This document shows positions 25,507 to 34,201 of a stretch of DNA of 64,000 nt, piece after piece. Below the pieces are notes generated by a model. That model saw only the letters and a program-made list of their open reading frames with translations, was not told where the DNA came from and ran no database searches. Source of the stretch: MPNP01 sp026709725. GTDB lineage: Bacteria; Pseudomonadota; Alphaproteobacteria; Rhodobacterales; Rhodobacteraceae. The first letter of the stretch is position 1. The number at the start of each line of letters is the position of its first letter. The DNA lies in NCBI GenBank assembly GCA_965200805.1, contig OZ241384.1, positions 3,224,001 to 3,288,000 on the forward strand, given 5' to 3'. The position numbers and the translations under genes were made by a program.

Positions 25507-27291
25507 TCAATTCATGGTCGCATCAATAAATTGCAAACAGGCCAACCGGGCGTAGAGACCACCCTGACGCAACAGGGTTTCATGCGTGCCCTCTGCGACA
25601 ATCCGGCCACGGTCAAGGACAAGAATCCTGTCAGCAAATTTTACCGTTGCCAGACGGTGGGCGATGATCAGCAGGGTGCGCGCCCCGGCCAGATGCTGAA
25701 TTGCGCTCTGGATCGCTGCTTCAGAGGCAGCATCAAGCGATGATGTGGCTTCATCAAGCATCAGAACCGGTGATTTCCTGAGAATGGCGCGAGCAATTGC
25801 AAGACGCTGCCGCTGGCCGCCCGAGAGCAGGATGCCGCTCTCGCCAACCCGGGTCGCGTACCCTTCGGGCAGAGCGGACAGAAAGTCGTGCAGATCAGCG
25901 CTTCGGGCGGCAGCAACAACATCGGCATCGCTGGCATCGGGATTTCCAATCCGGATATTTTCCATGGCACTGTCGGCAAAGAGTGCCGCTTCCTGAGGCA
26001 CGAGGGCAAAGAGTGAACGCAAATCTGTCCGGCGAAGGCATGCAACATCAATGTCATCGACGGCAACTGTGCCGCTGCTGGCTGTGTAGAACCGAAGCAA
26101 CAGGTGAAAGATGGATGTTTTGCCGGCACCCGAGGGGCCGACCAGGGCGACAGTTTCTCCCGGCGCGACCGAGAAGGAGAGATCCCGCAGAACCGGGACA
26201 TCGGGGCGATGCGGGTATGTGAAATTCACCTTTGTAAACCGCAGGCCGGATTGCAGTCCGGTTGGGACAGGCTGCGGGACGGCGGGGTCATTGATGTCAT
26301 CATCAAGGGCAAGGAGTTCAAGGATGCGGTCGGTGGCACCAGCAGCCCGCAAGACTTCACCCCAGACATCCGCAAGTGTCGATACGGCACCTCCGACCAG
26401 GATCGCATAGATGACGAACTGCACCAATTGGCCGACTGAGATCGCATGACTGCGGGCATCGCCCGCAGCGACCCAGATCACTGTTGCAATGCCGGCAAAG
26501 ACCAGAATTATAACGGAAGCCGTAAGTGCAGCCCGGGTAATGATCCGGCGGTAGACAGAGTCGAGATAGGCATTGCCAATGGCGCGGAACCGATCCCGGA
26601 ATGTCTGTTCGCGGGTGAATGCCTGGACGATCTGAATATTGAGAAGGACCTCGGACACCGTCGCCGCTCCATGTGCCATGTGGTCCTGATTTTCACGACT
26701 TTGACGCCGGAGCAGGCGGCCAAGGATCACTATCGGCAGGAGAATTGCCGGAACCAGAACCATTGCAAGCAATGTCAATCGGGGGCTTGTCACAGCCATG
26801 AGAACAAGACCGCCTGCGAGAATCATCAGATTGCGAACGGCAACAGAGACCGTTGTTGAAATCAGGGTGAGAACGAGTGTGGTGTCCGTGTTGATGCGCG
26901 AGGTCACTTCGCCGGTCCGGATTCGCTCAAAAAAGGCCGGACTCATGGTGACGACCCTGTCAAAGACCCGGGAACGGAGATTGACGACCATCACCTCACC
27001 GAGGCGGGTAACAAGGGCGTAGCGCAATGCTGTGCCGGCAGCAAGGGCGCAGGCGATGACCAGGGCCCACAGAAAGCTGCGATTGAAATCCGCAAGGGGG
27101 GCATCGATAAAATTGTCCACAAAGCGGCTGACAAACAGGGGCAGAACCAGCGTGGCGGACGCTGTGCCCACCAGGGCAGCCAGTGCTCCCAGAGCCAACC
27201 GGCGATGGGGCCTGATCAATTCCACCAGGGCAAGCAGGGCTGAGAGCCTCCCCGGTTGCGTTCTGTTCTGCTCCGGTTCCATAATCAGCAT
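25507..27291 (-). CDS. ABC exporter, fused membrane and ATPase domains
   Basis: A 594-residue half-transporter of the MsbA-like type IV exporter class. Six hydrophobic segments fill residues about 30-320. The nucleotide-binding domain follows, with VALVGPSGAGKTS (Walker A), LSGGQRQRLAIARAIL (signature) and VLMLDEATSSLD (Walker B). It should work as a homodimer in the inner membrane. The substrate (lipid, drug or peptide) cannot be told. The start could also be the Met three codons in. Confidence 0.92.
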   Translation of the reverse strand: MLIMEPEQNRTQPGRLSALLALVELIRPHRRLALGALAALVGTASATLVLPLFVSRFVDNFIDAPLADFNRSFLWALVIACALAAGTALRYALVTRLGEVMVVNLRSRVFDRVVTMSPAFFERIRTGEVTSRINTDTTLVLTLISTTVSVAVRNLMILAGGLVLMAVTSPRLTLLAMVLVPAILLPIVILGRLLRRQSRENQDHMAHGAATVSEVLLNIQIVQAFTREQTFRDRFRAIGNAYLDSVYRRIITRAALTASVIILVFAGIATVIWVAAGDARSHAISVGQLVQFVIYAILVGGAVSTLADVWGEVLRAAGATDRILELLALDDDINDPAVPQPVPTGLQSGLRFTKVNFTYPHRPDVPVLRDLSFSVAPGETVALVGPSGAGKTSIFHLLLRFYTASSGTVAVDDIDVACLRRTDLRSLFALVPQEAALFADSAMENIRIGNPDASDADVVAAARSADLHDFLSALPEGYATRVGESGILLSGGQRQRLAIARAILRKSPVLMLDEATSSLDAASEAAIQSAIQHLAGARTLLIIAHRLATVKFADRILVLDRGRIVAEGTHETLLRQGGLYARLACLQFIDATMN

Positions 27292-27378
27292 CGGATGACA
27301 ATCGTGATCATTGTTCGTTCTGTGACAACGGAATCATCATCACGCCAATCACGGGATGGGGCAATTCGGAAAAGAGAG

Positions 27379-27452
27379 TGGAGCGGGTGATGGGAATCGA
27401 ACCCACGTATTCAGCTTGGAAGGCTGCTGCTCTACCATTGAGCTACACCCGC
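27379..27452 (-). tRNA. tRNA-Gly (TCC)
   Basis: On the minus strand the acceptor GCGGGTG pairs with CACCCGC, discriminator T, and CCA is encoded. The anticodon loop CTTCCAA gives anticodon TCC. The outermost anticodon-stem pair appears to be a G-A mismatch, which I recall from other alphaproteobacterial copies of this tRNA. Confidence 0.96.
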
Positions 27453-27508
27453 GATGCGATCCCATTATGAGAAAGCGTCGAAAGGGGCAAGGCAGGATAT
27501 GTGCCGGA

Positions 27509-27958
27509 TCAGGACTGTCTGTCCTCGACCTCTTCCTGGAATGTTGTGAAAAACCGATCGGTGAGTTTGCGGGCGACCCCGCCGATCAACCGCGAGCCAA
27601 GCTGGGCCAGTTTGCCACCGATCTTGGCATCAACTTCATAATCCAGCTCGGTCCCCTCCTGATGATCATTCAGCCGAACCCGTGCTGTGCCTTTGGCAAA
27701 ACCCGCTGCACCGCCCTTGCCTTCACCAATGATCAAATAACTGTTGGGCGCATCAACCTCATCAAGCGTGAGGGTGCTGTTGAATGTCGCCTTCACAGGA
27801 CCGATTTTCTGGGTCACCGTGGCCACAAATCCTTCCTCGGCTGAGCCGGAGAACTCCGAGCATCCGGGAATTGCCGCCTTGAGAACCTCGGTGCTGTTCA
27901 AGGCATTCCAGACTTCTTCGCGGCTTGCATTGATGATGCGCTGACCTTCAAATTTCAT
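27509..27958 (-). CDS. CoxG-like SRPBCC family protein
   Basis: A 149-residue START/SRPBCC-fold protein of the CO dehydrogenase subunit G type. Family blocks include INASREEVWNALNSTEVLKA, then IPGCSEF and the central IGPVKATFNSTLTL. CoxG helps deliver or anchor molybdenum hydroxylases in carboxydotrophs, but no cox structural genes are nearby, so its role here is open. GGGGACG lies just before the ATG. Confidence 0.88.
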   Translation of the reverse strand: MKFEGQRIINASREEVWNALNSTEVLKAAIPGCSEFSGSAEEGFVATVTQKIGPVKATFNSTLTLDEVDAPNSYLIIGEGKGGAAGFAKGTARVRLNDHQEGTELDYEVDAKIGGKLAQLGSRLIGGVARKLTDRFFTTFQEEVEDRQS

Positions 27959-28061
27959 AGTAGCGTCCCCCGTTACAGGATGCGATCAAATCGCCCATTC
28001 AGGTTGTGATGGGCGGCGGCCGATCAGACCCATGCGGCAAAGATCGTCATACAGCCGAATC

Positions 28062-28103
28062 CCCATTATGCAATTTTGCGGGCCCACTATGCAATTTTGC
28101 GGG
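28062..28103. repeat. 21-bp tandem duplication upstream of nfu
   Basis: CCCATTATGCAATTTTGCGGG (28062-28082) is followed directly by a copy with one change, CCCACTATG... (28083-28103). A TTGACA hexamer follows at 28106-28111. The AT-rich core suggests a duplicated regulator site or a recent slippage duplication. Confidence 0.8.
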
Positions 28104-28186
28104 ATTTGACATAAGATTGTTCGGCTGCAATGAAACGGCAGTGATTGGAACATCAGACATCCGCAAGCGGCATACAGGGGCGATCC

Positions 28187-28744
28187 ATGTTTATCCAGAC
28201 CGAGAGCACTCCCAATCCGGCGACGCTGAAATTTGTTCCGGGCCAGACCGTCATGACGACCGGAACGGCAGATTTCCAGTCAGCGAAGGACACCGGGACA
28301 TCGCCTTTGGCATCGCGATTGTTTACCATCAGGGGCGTGGCAGGCGTATTCCTCGGGAGCGATTTTATTACCGTGACCAAGGCAAAGGATTATGACTGGA
28401 ATCATATCAAGCCGGCAATCCTTGGGGCCATCATGGAGCATTACCAGTCCGGCCTGCCGAGCATTGAAGAGACCCGGGATGCAGACTCTGTCCAGGATGA
28501 TGCGGGACCGGATGCTGAAATCATCAGGAAGATTCGTGAACTCCTTGATACCCGGGTGCGGCCTGCTGTTGCGCAGGATGGCGGTGATATCGTTTACCAT
28601 GGATTTGACCGGGGGGTGGTCTATCTGCATATGCAGGGGGCTTGTGCCGGATGCCCCTCATCAACAATCACCCTGAAAATGGGAATCGAAAACCTCCTGC
28701 GGCACTATATTCCGGAAGTAGTGGAGGTCAGACCTGTCATTTAG
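28187..28744 (+). CDS. Nfu-type iron-sulfur cluster scaffold/carrier protein
   Basis: A 185-residue protein with an N-terminal Nfu domain (MFIQTESTPNPATLKFVPG) and a C-terminal NifU domain with the cluster-binding CxxC motif in MQGACAGCPSST. It carries a [4Fe-4S] cluster to client proteins in the cytoplasm. I use the ATG at 28187 because the family always begins MFIQTE; the frame upstream has no similarity. It is followed closely by tsaB. Confidence 0.93.
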   Translation: MFIQTESTPNPATLKFVPGQTVMTTGTADFQSAKDTGTSPLASRLFTIRGVAGVFLGSDFITVTKAKDYDWNHIKPAILGAIMEHYQSGLPSIEETRDADSVQDDAGPDAEIIRKIRELLDTRVRPAVAQDGGDIVYHGFDRGVVYLHMQGACAGCPSSTITLKMGIENLLRHYIPEVVEVRPVI

Positions 28745-28763
28745 ATCACCCTCGGGGAACGGT

Positions 28764-29411
28764 ATTGTCGTCGTCGGGTTTGATACCGCTGGTGAGACCA
28801 TTGGAATCACACTGCTCTGCAAGGGAATTGTGGTGACCGAGCATTGTGAGCCCCGCCATCGCCGGCAGTCAGAAGTGCTGTTCCCGGCCCTGGAATCTCT
28901 CCTGAAGGCGCATGGATCGACCTGGCAGGACATCGCCTCGCTTGGCGTTTGCACCGGTCCGGGGTTCTTCAACGGTATCCGCGTTGCCATCGCCGCAGCA
29001 CGCGGTCTTGCTCTTTCCCTGAAGATCCCCGCCGTCGGCGTGGACAGGTTTGCCGCCCTCTCCATGGATATTCCCGGGCCGACCCTTGCCATCCTGACCA
29101 TGCCGGACGGTCAGCCCCTCTGTCGGATGACAAATGAAACCGATGCATTTTTTGCAACACCGGCAACGATCAAGGATCATTGTCCGGTTCGCTGCACGGT
29201 TGTCGGGCATGATGCAACGGCGTATGCCGCGGAAATCCAGGGCCGTGCCGCCGCCGCACTCTACAAAACAAGCACCGCGGCAGCCCTTGCCGCACACCGT
29301 CGTCTGGGGCAGGCAAGCCCTCGACCCGTGCCCTATTATGTCAATCCGCCCCGGGTTGATCCGCGTGCCAGGCGGTTTGCACAGCCCGCACATATCAAGA
29401 AAGCGATATGA
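28764..29411 (+). CDS. tsaB: tRNA threonylcarbamoyladenosine biosynthesis protein TsaB, non-standard start
   Basis: A protein of the ASKHA fold that partners TsaD and TsaE in making t6A at position 37 of ANN-decoding tRNAs. Family features are VVGFDTAGETIGITLL, the helix RRQSEVLFPALESLL and LGVCTGPGFFNGIRVAIAAARGLA. The first strand with its conserved DTA lies upstream of the first GTG (28830). The only upstream start options in frame after the stop at 28719 are ATT at 28764, preceded by CGGGGAACGG, or CTG at 28734, which overlaps the end of nfu. I chose ATT. If translation began at 28830 the protein would lose its first beta strand and a conserved motif. Confidence 0.8.
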   Translation: MVVVGFDTAGETIGITLLCKGIVVTEHCEPRHRRQSEVLFPALESLLKAHGSTWQDIASLGVCTGPGFFNGIRVAIAAARGLALSLKIPAVGVDRFAALSMDIPGPTLAILTMPDGQPLCRMTNETDAFFATPATIKDHCPVRCTVVGHDATAYAAEIQGRAAAALYKTSTAAALAAHRRLGQASPRPVPYYVNPPRVDPRARRFAQPAHIKKAI

Positions 29412-29531
29412 ATTGCTTTCAGGAATGGTGTAAAGTGTCACGGCGAATGATCCATGGCGGAATTCGATCACAAACCTGAGCGACGGCATCGGGAGAACCC
29501 TGATGCTGCGCCACAACAGTGGAGACTGACT

Positions 29532-30518
29532 ATGAACCCGATCCTGAAAACCCTTGGTGCTTTGGCATGTGCTGCCTTTGGTGCCACGGCCGCAATGGCC
29601 AGCCCGGCAATCATTTATGACATGGGTGGCAAATTCGACAAATCGTTCAACGAGAGCGCCTGGAATGGTGCTGAAATGTGGAAGGCCCAGACCGGAGGCG
29701 AGTACCGGGAAATTGAGATCCAGTCGGAGGCCCAGCGTGAACAGGCCCTGCGGCGACTTGCCGAGGCTGGCAGCAACCCTGTCGTCATGACCGGATTTGC
29801 GTTCGGTTCCGTGCTGGAAAACGTGGCACCGGATTACCCGGATACATCTTTCGCCATCGTGGATATGTATGTCGATCAGCCCAACGTGACCTCGATCCTT
29901 TTCAAGGAGCATGAGGGATCCTACCTTGTTGGCATGATTGCCGCCCTGACGACGGAATCAGATGTGGTCGGCTTTGTCGGCGGCATGGACATCCCGTTGA
30001 TCCGGCGCTTTGCCTGCGGTTACGTCCAGGGCGTCAAGGCCATCAACCCTGACATCAGGGTGATCCAGAACATGACCGGGAACGATCCAACGGCCTGGAA
30101 TGATCCGGTCAAGGGCGCCGAACTGACCCGTGCCCAGGTCGCATCCGGGGCTGATGTTGTTTATCATGCTGCGGGCGGCACCGGCGTCGGTGTCCTCCAG
30201 ACCGCCGCCGATGAAGGCATTCTCGGGATTGGTGTTGACAGCAACCAGAATCATCTCCACCCGGGATCGGTTCTCACATCCATGCTCAAGCGCGTCGATA
30301 CGGCCGTCTTTGATGCGTTCATGGCAGGACCCATGCCGGGCAGCGTCAAGGTCATCGGCCTGAGTGAGGGCGGTGTGGGCTATGCAGTCGATGAAAACAA
30401 TCGTGCACTGATCAGCCCGAAGACTGAAGCCATGGTCAATGACATTTCCATGGCCATCCAGAATGGCGATCTCATGGTCCACAACTACACAGACGACGAT
30501 TCCTGCCCGGTCAGCTGA
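29532..30518 (+). CDS. BMP-family periplasmic substrate-binding protein
   Basis: A 328-residue binding protein of the basic-membrane-protein/PnrA type. A signal peptide ending in AAMA (residue 23) precedes IIYDMGGKFDKSFNESAW, the family's N-terminal signature; later blocks include FVGGMDIPLIRRFACGY and HAAGGTGVGVLQTA. PnrA relatives bind nucleosides. It has no lipobox Cys, so it is probably soluble in the periplasm. GGAG lies seven bases before the ATG. First gene of the importer operon. Confidence 0.92.
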   Translation: MNPILKTLGALACAAFGATAAMASPAIIYDMGGKFDKSFNESAWNGAEMWKAQTGGEYREIEIQSEAQREQALRRLAEAGSNPVVMTGFAFGSVLENVAPDYPDTSFAIVDMYVDQPNVTSILFKEHEGSYLVGMIAALTTESDVVGFVGGMDIPLIRRFACGYVQGVKAINPDIRVIQNMTGNDPTAWNDPVKGAELTRAQVASGADVVYHAAGGTGVGVLQTAADEGILGIGVDSNQNHLHPGSVLTSMLKRVDTAVFDAFMAGPMPGSVKVIGLSEGGVGYAVDENNRALISPKTEAMVNDISMAIQNGDLMVHNYTDDDSCPVS

Positions 30519-30533
30519 TCAGGATTCCGACTC

Positions 30534-32111
30534 TTGAATACCGAAGGTTCGGCGCAACCGGTTCCGGTTGCGCCGGCCATTGAACTGCGGGGGATCTGCA
30601 AGTCCTTTGGAACGGTCGCGGCCAACAAGGACATCAACCTTCAGGTCAGGCAGGGCACGATCCATGGCATTGTCGGCGAGAACGGAGCCGGCAAATCAAC
30701 ACTGATGTCGATCCTGTACGGCTTCTACAGGTGTGACAGCGGCACAATTTCGATCAATGGTCAGCCGATGCTGATCCCCGATAGCCAAGCAGCGATCCGG
30801 GCCGGAATCGGCATGGTGCACCAGCATTTCAAGCTCGTCCAGAACTTTACCGTTCTGGAGAATGTCGTCCTGGGCTCGGAAGACAGTTTCATGCTGCGGT
30901 CATCACTCACCAGGGCCCGTCATCTGCTTGGACAACTGGCCGAAGAGTATTCACTTCGGGTGGACCCCGATGCGATGATTGAAGATCTTTCAGTCGGACA
31001 CCAGCAACGGGTTGAAATCCTCAAGGCCCTCTACCGCAATGCCTCAATCCTCATCCTTGACGAACCAACCGGTGTCCTGACCCCGGCAGAAGCCGATCAC
31101 CTCTTCAGAATTCTGACCAGTCTGCGGGATGAAGGCAAAACAGTCATCCTCATTACCCATAAACTGCGCGAGATCATGGCCGTCACGGAAACCGTCAGCG
31201 TCATGCGGCAGGGCAAAATGGTGGATACCCTGCCAACAAGTGAGACAAATCCGAAACATCTGGCCGAATTGATGGTGGGTCGATCCGTTCTCCTCCGTGT
31301 CGAGAAGACGGCGCATGCGGCCGGGCCGGTCAGGATGCAATTGTCCAATCTCTCCGCAACCGATGAGCGGGGAGTCAGGGTGCTTGATGATATCTCGTTC
31401 ACAATCCGCCAGGGCGAAATCCTCGGGATCGCCGGCGTGGCCGGGAATGGACAGACAGAACTGCTTGAGGTTCTTGGCGGAATTGCCCCTGGGGACGGGA
31501 CGCTGATGATTGACGGAACCCCGATCCCACTGACCGGAGCGGGATCGGATGCGCGTTCACGGCGACAGATGGGGATCGCCCATGTTCCGGAAGACCGTCA
31601 GCATCTCGGACTCATCATGGATTTCCATGCCTGGGAGAACATGGTTTTTGGCTATCAGCATGACGCGGCATACAATCGAAACGGTCTCCTGATGGACAAT
31701 CGCGGCATTCGTCGTGCATCGCTGCGCGGTATGGAGCGGTTTGATGTCAGACCCCTGCACCCCGGCCTGCAGGCGCGAAACTTTTCGGGCGGCAATCAGC
31801 AGAAGATGGTCCTGGCACGCGAATTGGCAAGGAAGCCGAAAGTGCTGATCGTTGGCCAGCCAACCCGGGGTGTCGACATCGGTGCCATTGAATTCATTCA
31901 TCGGCATCTCCTTGATCTTCGCGATCGCGGGGCGGCCATCCTGCTGGTCAGCGTTGAACTGGACGAGATCCTTTCATTGACAGATCGGGTTGCTGTGCTG
32001 TTTGATGGGCGCATTATCGGCGAGCGGGTCACAGGCGACACCGATGAGGGGGAGCTGGGCCTTCTGATGGCCGGCGTTGATGAGCAGCAACGATCCGGGG
32101 TGCCGGCATGA
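30534..32111 (+). CDS. ABC importer ATPase with two nucleotide-binding domains (nucleoside-type)
   Basis: A 525-residue ATPase with tandem domains, starting at TTG. The first domain has VGENGAGKSTLM, LSVGHQQRVEIL and ILILDEPTGVLTP. The second has a changed Walker A (GVAGNGQTE), FSGGNQQKMVLARELA and LIVGQPTRGVD, in which Gln replaces the catalytic Glu. This asymmetry is usual for the sugar/nucleoside CUT2-like importers. Its end overlaps the first permease by four bases. Confidence 0.93.
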   Translation: MNTEGSAQPVPVAPAIELRGICKSFGTVAANKDINLQVRQGTIHGIVGENGAGKSTLMSILYGFYRCDSGTISINGQPMLIPDSQAAIRAGIGMVHQHFKLVQNFTVLENVVLGSEDSFMLRSSLTRARHLLGQLAEEYSLRVDPDAMIEDLSVGHQQRVEILKALYRNASILILDEPTGVLTPAEADHLFRILTSLRDEGKTVILITHKLREIMAVTETVSVMRQGKMVDTLPTSETNPKHLAELMVGRSVLLRVEKTAHAAGPVRMQLSNLSATDERGVRVLDDISFTIRQGEILGIAGVAGNGQTELLEVLGGIAPGDGTLMIDGTPIPLTGAGSDARSRRQMGIAHVPEDRQHLGLIMDFHAWENMVFGYQHDAAYNRNGLLMDNRGIRRASLRGMERFDVRPLHPGLQARNFSGGNQQKMVLARELARKPKVLIVGQPTRGVDIGAIEFIHRHLLDLRDRGAAILLVSVELDEILSLTDRVAVLFDGRIIGERVTGDTDEGELGLLMAGVDEQQRSGVPA

Positions 32112-33205
32112 GCGGGAGACAAAAGTGGGTCGATCTTGTCCTCGTTCCACTGATCAATCTGACACTCGCGCTCCTGGTGTCCGGTCTGGTCGTTGTTCTG
32201 ATTGGCGAGAATCCCCTCCATGCAATCCTGATTATCCTCAAAGGCGCACTGGGGTCGGCCTACGGCCTCGGCTACACCCTCTACTATACAACGAATTTCA
32301 TCTTTACCGGACTGGCTGTGGCTGTGGCTTTCCATGCACGAATGTTCAATATCGGCGGCGAGGGGCAGGCCATGATCGGTGGTCTCGGCGTGGCTATTGT
32401 CTGCCTTGGAATCCCCTGGCCGCACTGGCTGCTTGCCTTCCCGGCAGCAATCATTGCCGCCGCTCTTTTTGGTGCCGCCTGGGCGATCGTGCCAGGCTAT
32501 CTCCAGGCCCGGCGCGGAAGCCACATTGTCATCACAACCATCATGTTCAACTTTATCGCCTTTGCACTCATGCTGTATCTCCTGGTCCATGTCTTCAAGC
32601 CGCCGGGACAGATGGCACCGGAGTCAGCCCGCTTTCCCGAATCGACCCATCTGCCCTCGGCGCATGAGATGTTCGCATGGCTCGGCATTGCCTTTCCAAA
32701 GTCCCCGCCGCTGAACATAACCTTTCTGGTTGCGCTGATATCCTGCGTTCTCGTGTGGCTGCTGATCTGGCACACCCGCCTCGGATACGCCATCCGGGCC
32801 TATGGCTGGAGCGAATCAGCCGCGGTCTATGCGGGCATATCGCCGACACGGATTATCCTGATCGCAATGACGATCTCGGGAGGACTTGCCGGATTGATGG
32901 CACTCAACACCGTCATGGGTGAAGCCGAACGTCTCCTCAACGATGCGGTGCAGGGCGCCGGTTTTGTCGGAATTGCTGTGGCGCTGATGGGCCGGTCCCA
33001 TCCGGTTGGCGTCTTCCTCGCCGCCGTCCTGTTTGGCGCCCTCTATCAGGGCGGGATTGAACTCGAGTTTGAAATGCCTGCCGTCAGCCGCGAAATGATT
33101 GTCGTGATCCAGGCCCTGGTGATTCTTTTCACCGGGGCTCTCGAGAACATGGTCCGCGACCCTCTTCATCGCCTCCTTCTGCGAAGGCAGTCGCGGACAG
33201 GCTGA
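32108..33205 (+). CDS. ABC importer permease 1 (nucleoside-type)
   Basis: A 365-residue inner-membrane permease of the BPD-transp-2 family with about nine hydrophobic segments. MFNIGGEGQAMIGGLG is the coupling segment typical of YufP/NupB-like subunits, and the block WSESAAVYAGISPTRIIL fits the family. Overlaps the genes on either side by 1-4 bases. Confidence 0.92.
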   Translation: MSGRQKWVDLVLVPLINLTLALLVSGLVVVLIGENPLHAILIILKGALGSAYGLGYTLYYTTNFIFTGLAVAVAFHARMFNIGGEGQAMIGGLGVAIVCLGIPWPHWLLAFPAAIIAAALFGAAWAIVPGYLQARRGSHIVITTIMFNFIAFALMLYLLVHVFKPPGQMAPESARFPESTHLPSAHEMFAWLGIAFPKSPPLNITFLVALISCVLVWLLIWHTRLGYAIRAYGWSESAAVYAGISPTRIILIAMTISGGLAGLMALNTVMGEAERLLNDAVQGAGFVGIAVALMGRSHPVGVFLAAVLFGALYQGGIELEFEMPAVSREMIVVIQALVILFTGALENMVRDPLHRLLLRRQSRTG

Positions 33206-34173
33206 TGGACTACACCACCCTCCTGCAGATTCTCGACTCCATGCTGCGGCTCTCAACGCCGCTGCTGTTTGCCTGTCTGGCCGGCTTGTTTTCAGAACGG
33301 TCCGGCATCTTCGATATCGGCCTTGAGGGCAAGATGCTGGCCTCGGCATTCTTTTCAGCGGCCGTGGCTGCCGCCACCGGGTCTGTCTGGCTCGGACTTG
33401 CCGCCGGTCTCACAGCCTCCATACTGCTTGCACTTGTCCACGGTCTCGCCTCGATTACCTTCAGGGGCAACCAGCTGATTTCAGGTGTGGCAATCAACTT
33501 CCTGGCCTCCGGGATGACGGCTCTCATCGGCCAGAACTGGTTCAGACTTGGCGGGCGCACCCCGTCGCTTGATGGACCCGAACGGTTCCTCCCTGTCGGT
33601 TTCCCCCTTGCCGAGACAATCGGAGGCATTCCGGTCCTCGGCCCGCTCTACACGGACCTCCTCTCCGGCCACACCCTGCTGGTTTATCTCGCCCTGCTTG
33701 CTGTTCCTGCCACATGGTGGGTGCTCTACCGGACCCGGTTTGGCCTGCGGCTCCGTGCTGTCGGCGAGAACCCGGAAGCCGTCGATACGGGCGGCATCTC
33801 TGTCACCGCCCTCCGCTACCAGGCCACCATGATCTGCGGTCTTCTGTGCGGACTGGGCGGAGCGTATCTTGCAACCGGCATGGCGGCCGGCTTTATCCGT
33901 GACATGACGGCCGGCAAGGGTTTCATTGCCCTTGCGGCCCTGATTTTTGCCAAGTGGCGCCCCGGGTATGCATTGCTGGCCTGCCTGCTCTTTGGTTTGC
34001 TTGAAGCCATTGCAATCCGCTACCAGAATATCACCATCGAGGGGGTTGGTGTTGTTCCCGTGCAGTTTATGCAGGCCCTGCCCTACATTCTGACGATTGT
34101 CATCCTGGCCGGCTTTGTCGGCAAGGCCATTCCGCCCCGCGCCGGCGGTCAACCCTATGTCAAGGAACGATGA
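33205..34173 (+). CDS. ABC importer permease 2 (nucleoside-type)
   Basis: A 322-residue permease, partner of the previous one. It has eight or nine hydrophobic segments, SGIFDIGLEGKMLASAFFSA near residue 35 and LRLRAVGENPEAVDTGG in the cytoplasmic loop, both typical of the YufQ/NupC-like subunit. The next gene follows with a short overlap or gap depending on its start. Confidence 0.92.
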   Translation: MDYTTLLQILDSMLRLSTPLLFACLAGLFSERSGIFDIGLEGKMLASAFFSAAVAAATGSVWLGLAAGLTASILLALVHGLASITFRGNQLISGVAINFLASGMTALIGQNWFRLGGRTPSLDGPERFLPVGFPLAETIGGIPVLGPLYTDLLSGHTLLVYLALLAVPATWWVLYRTRFGLRLRAVGENPEAVDTGGISVTALRYQATMICGLLCGLGGAYLATGMAAGFIRDMTAGKGFIALAALIFAKWRPGYALLACLLFGLLEAIAIRYQNITIEGVGVVPVQFMQALPYILTIVILAGFVGKAIPPRAGGQPYVKER

Positions 34174-34201
34174 TCTCCCTGCTTCCCTTCCGGGTCTCAT
34201 C

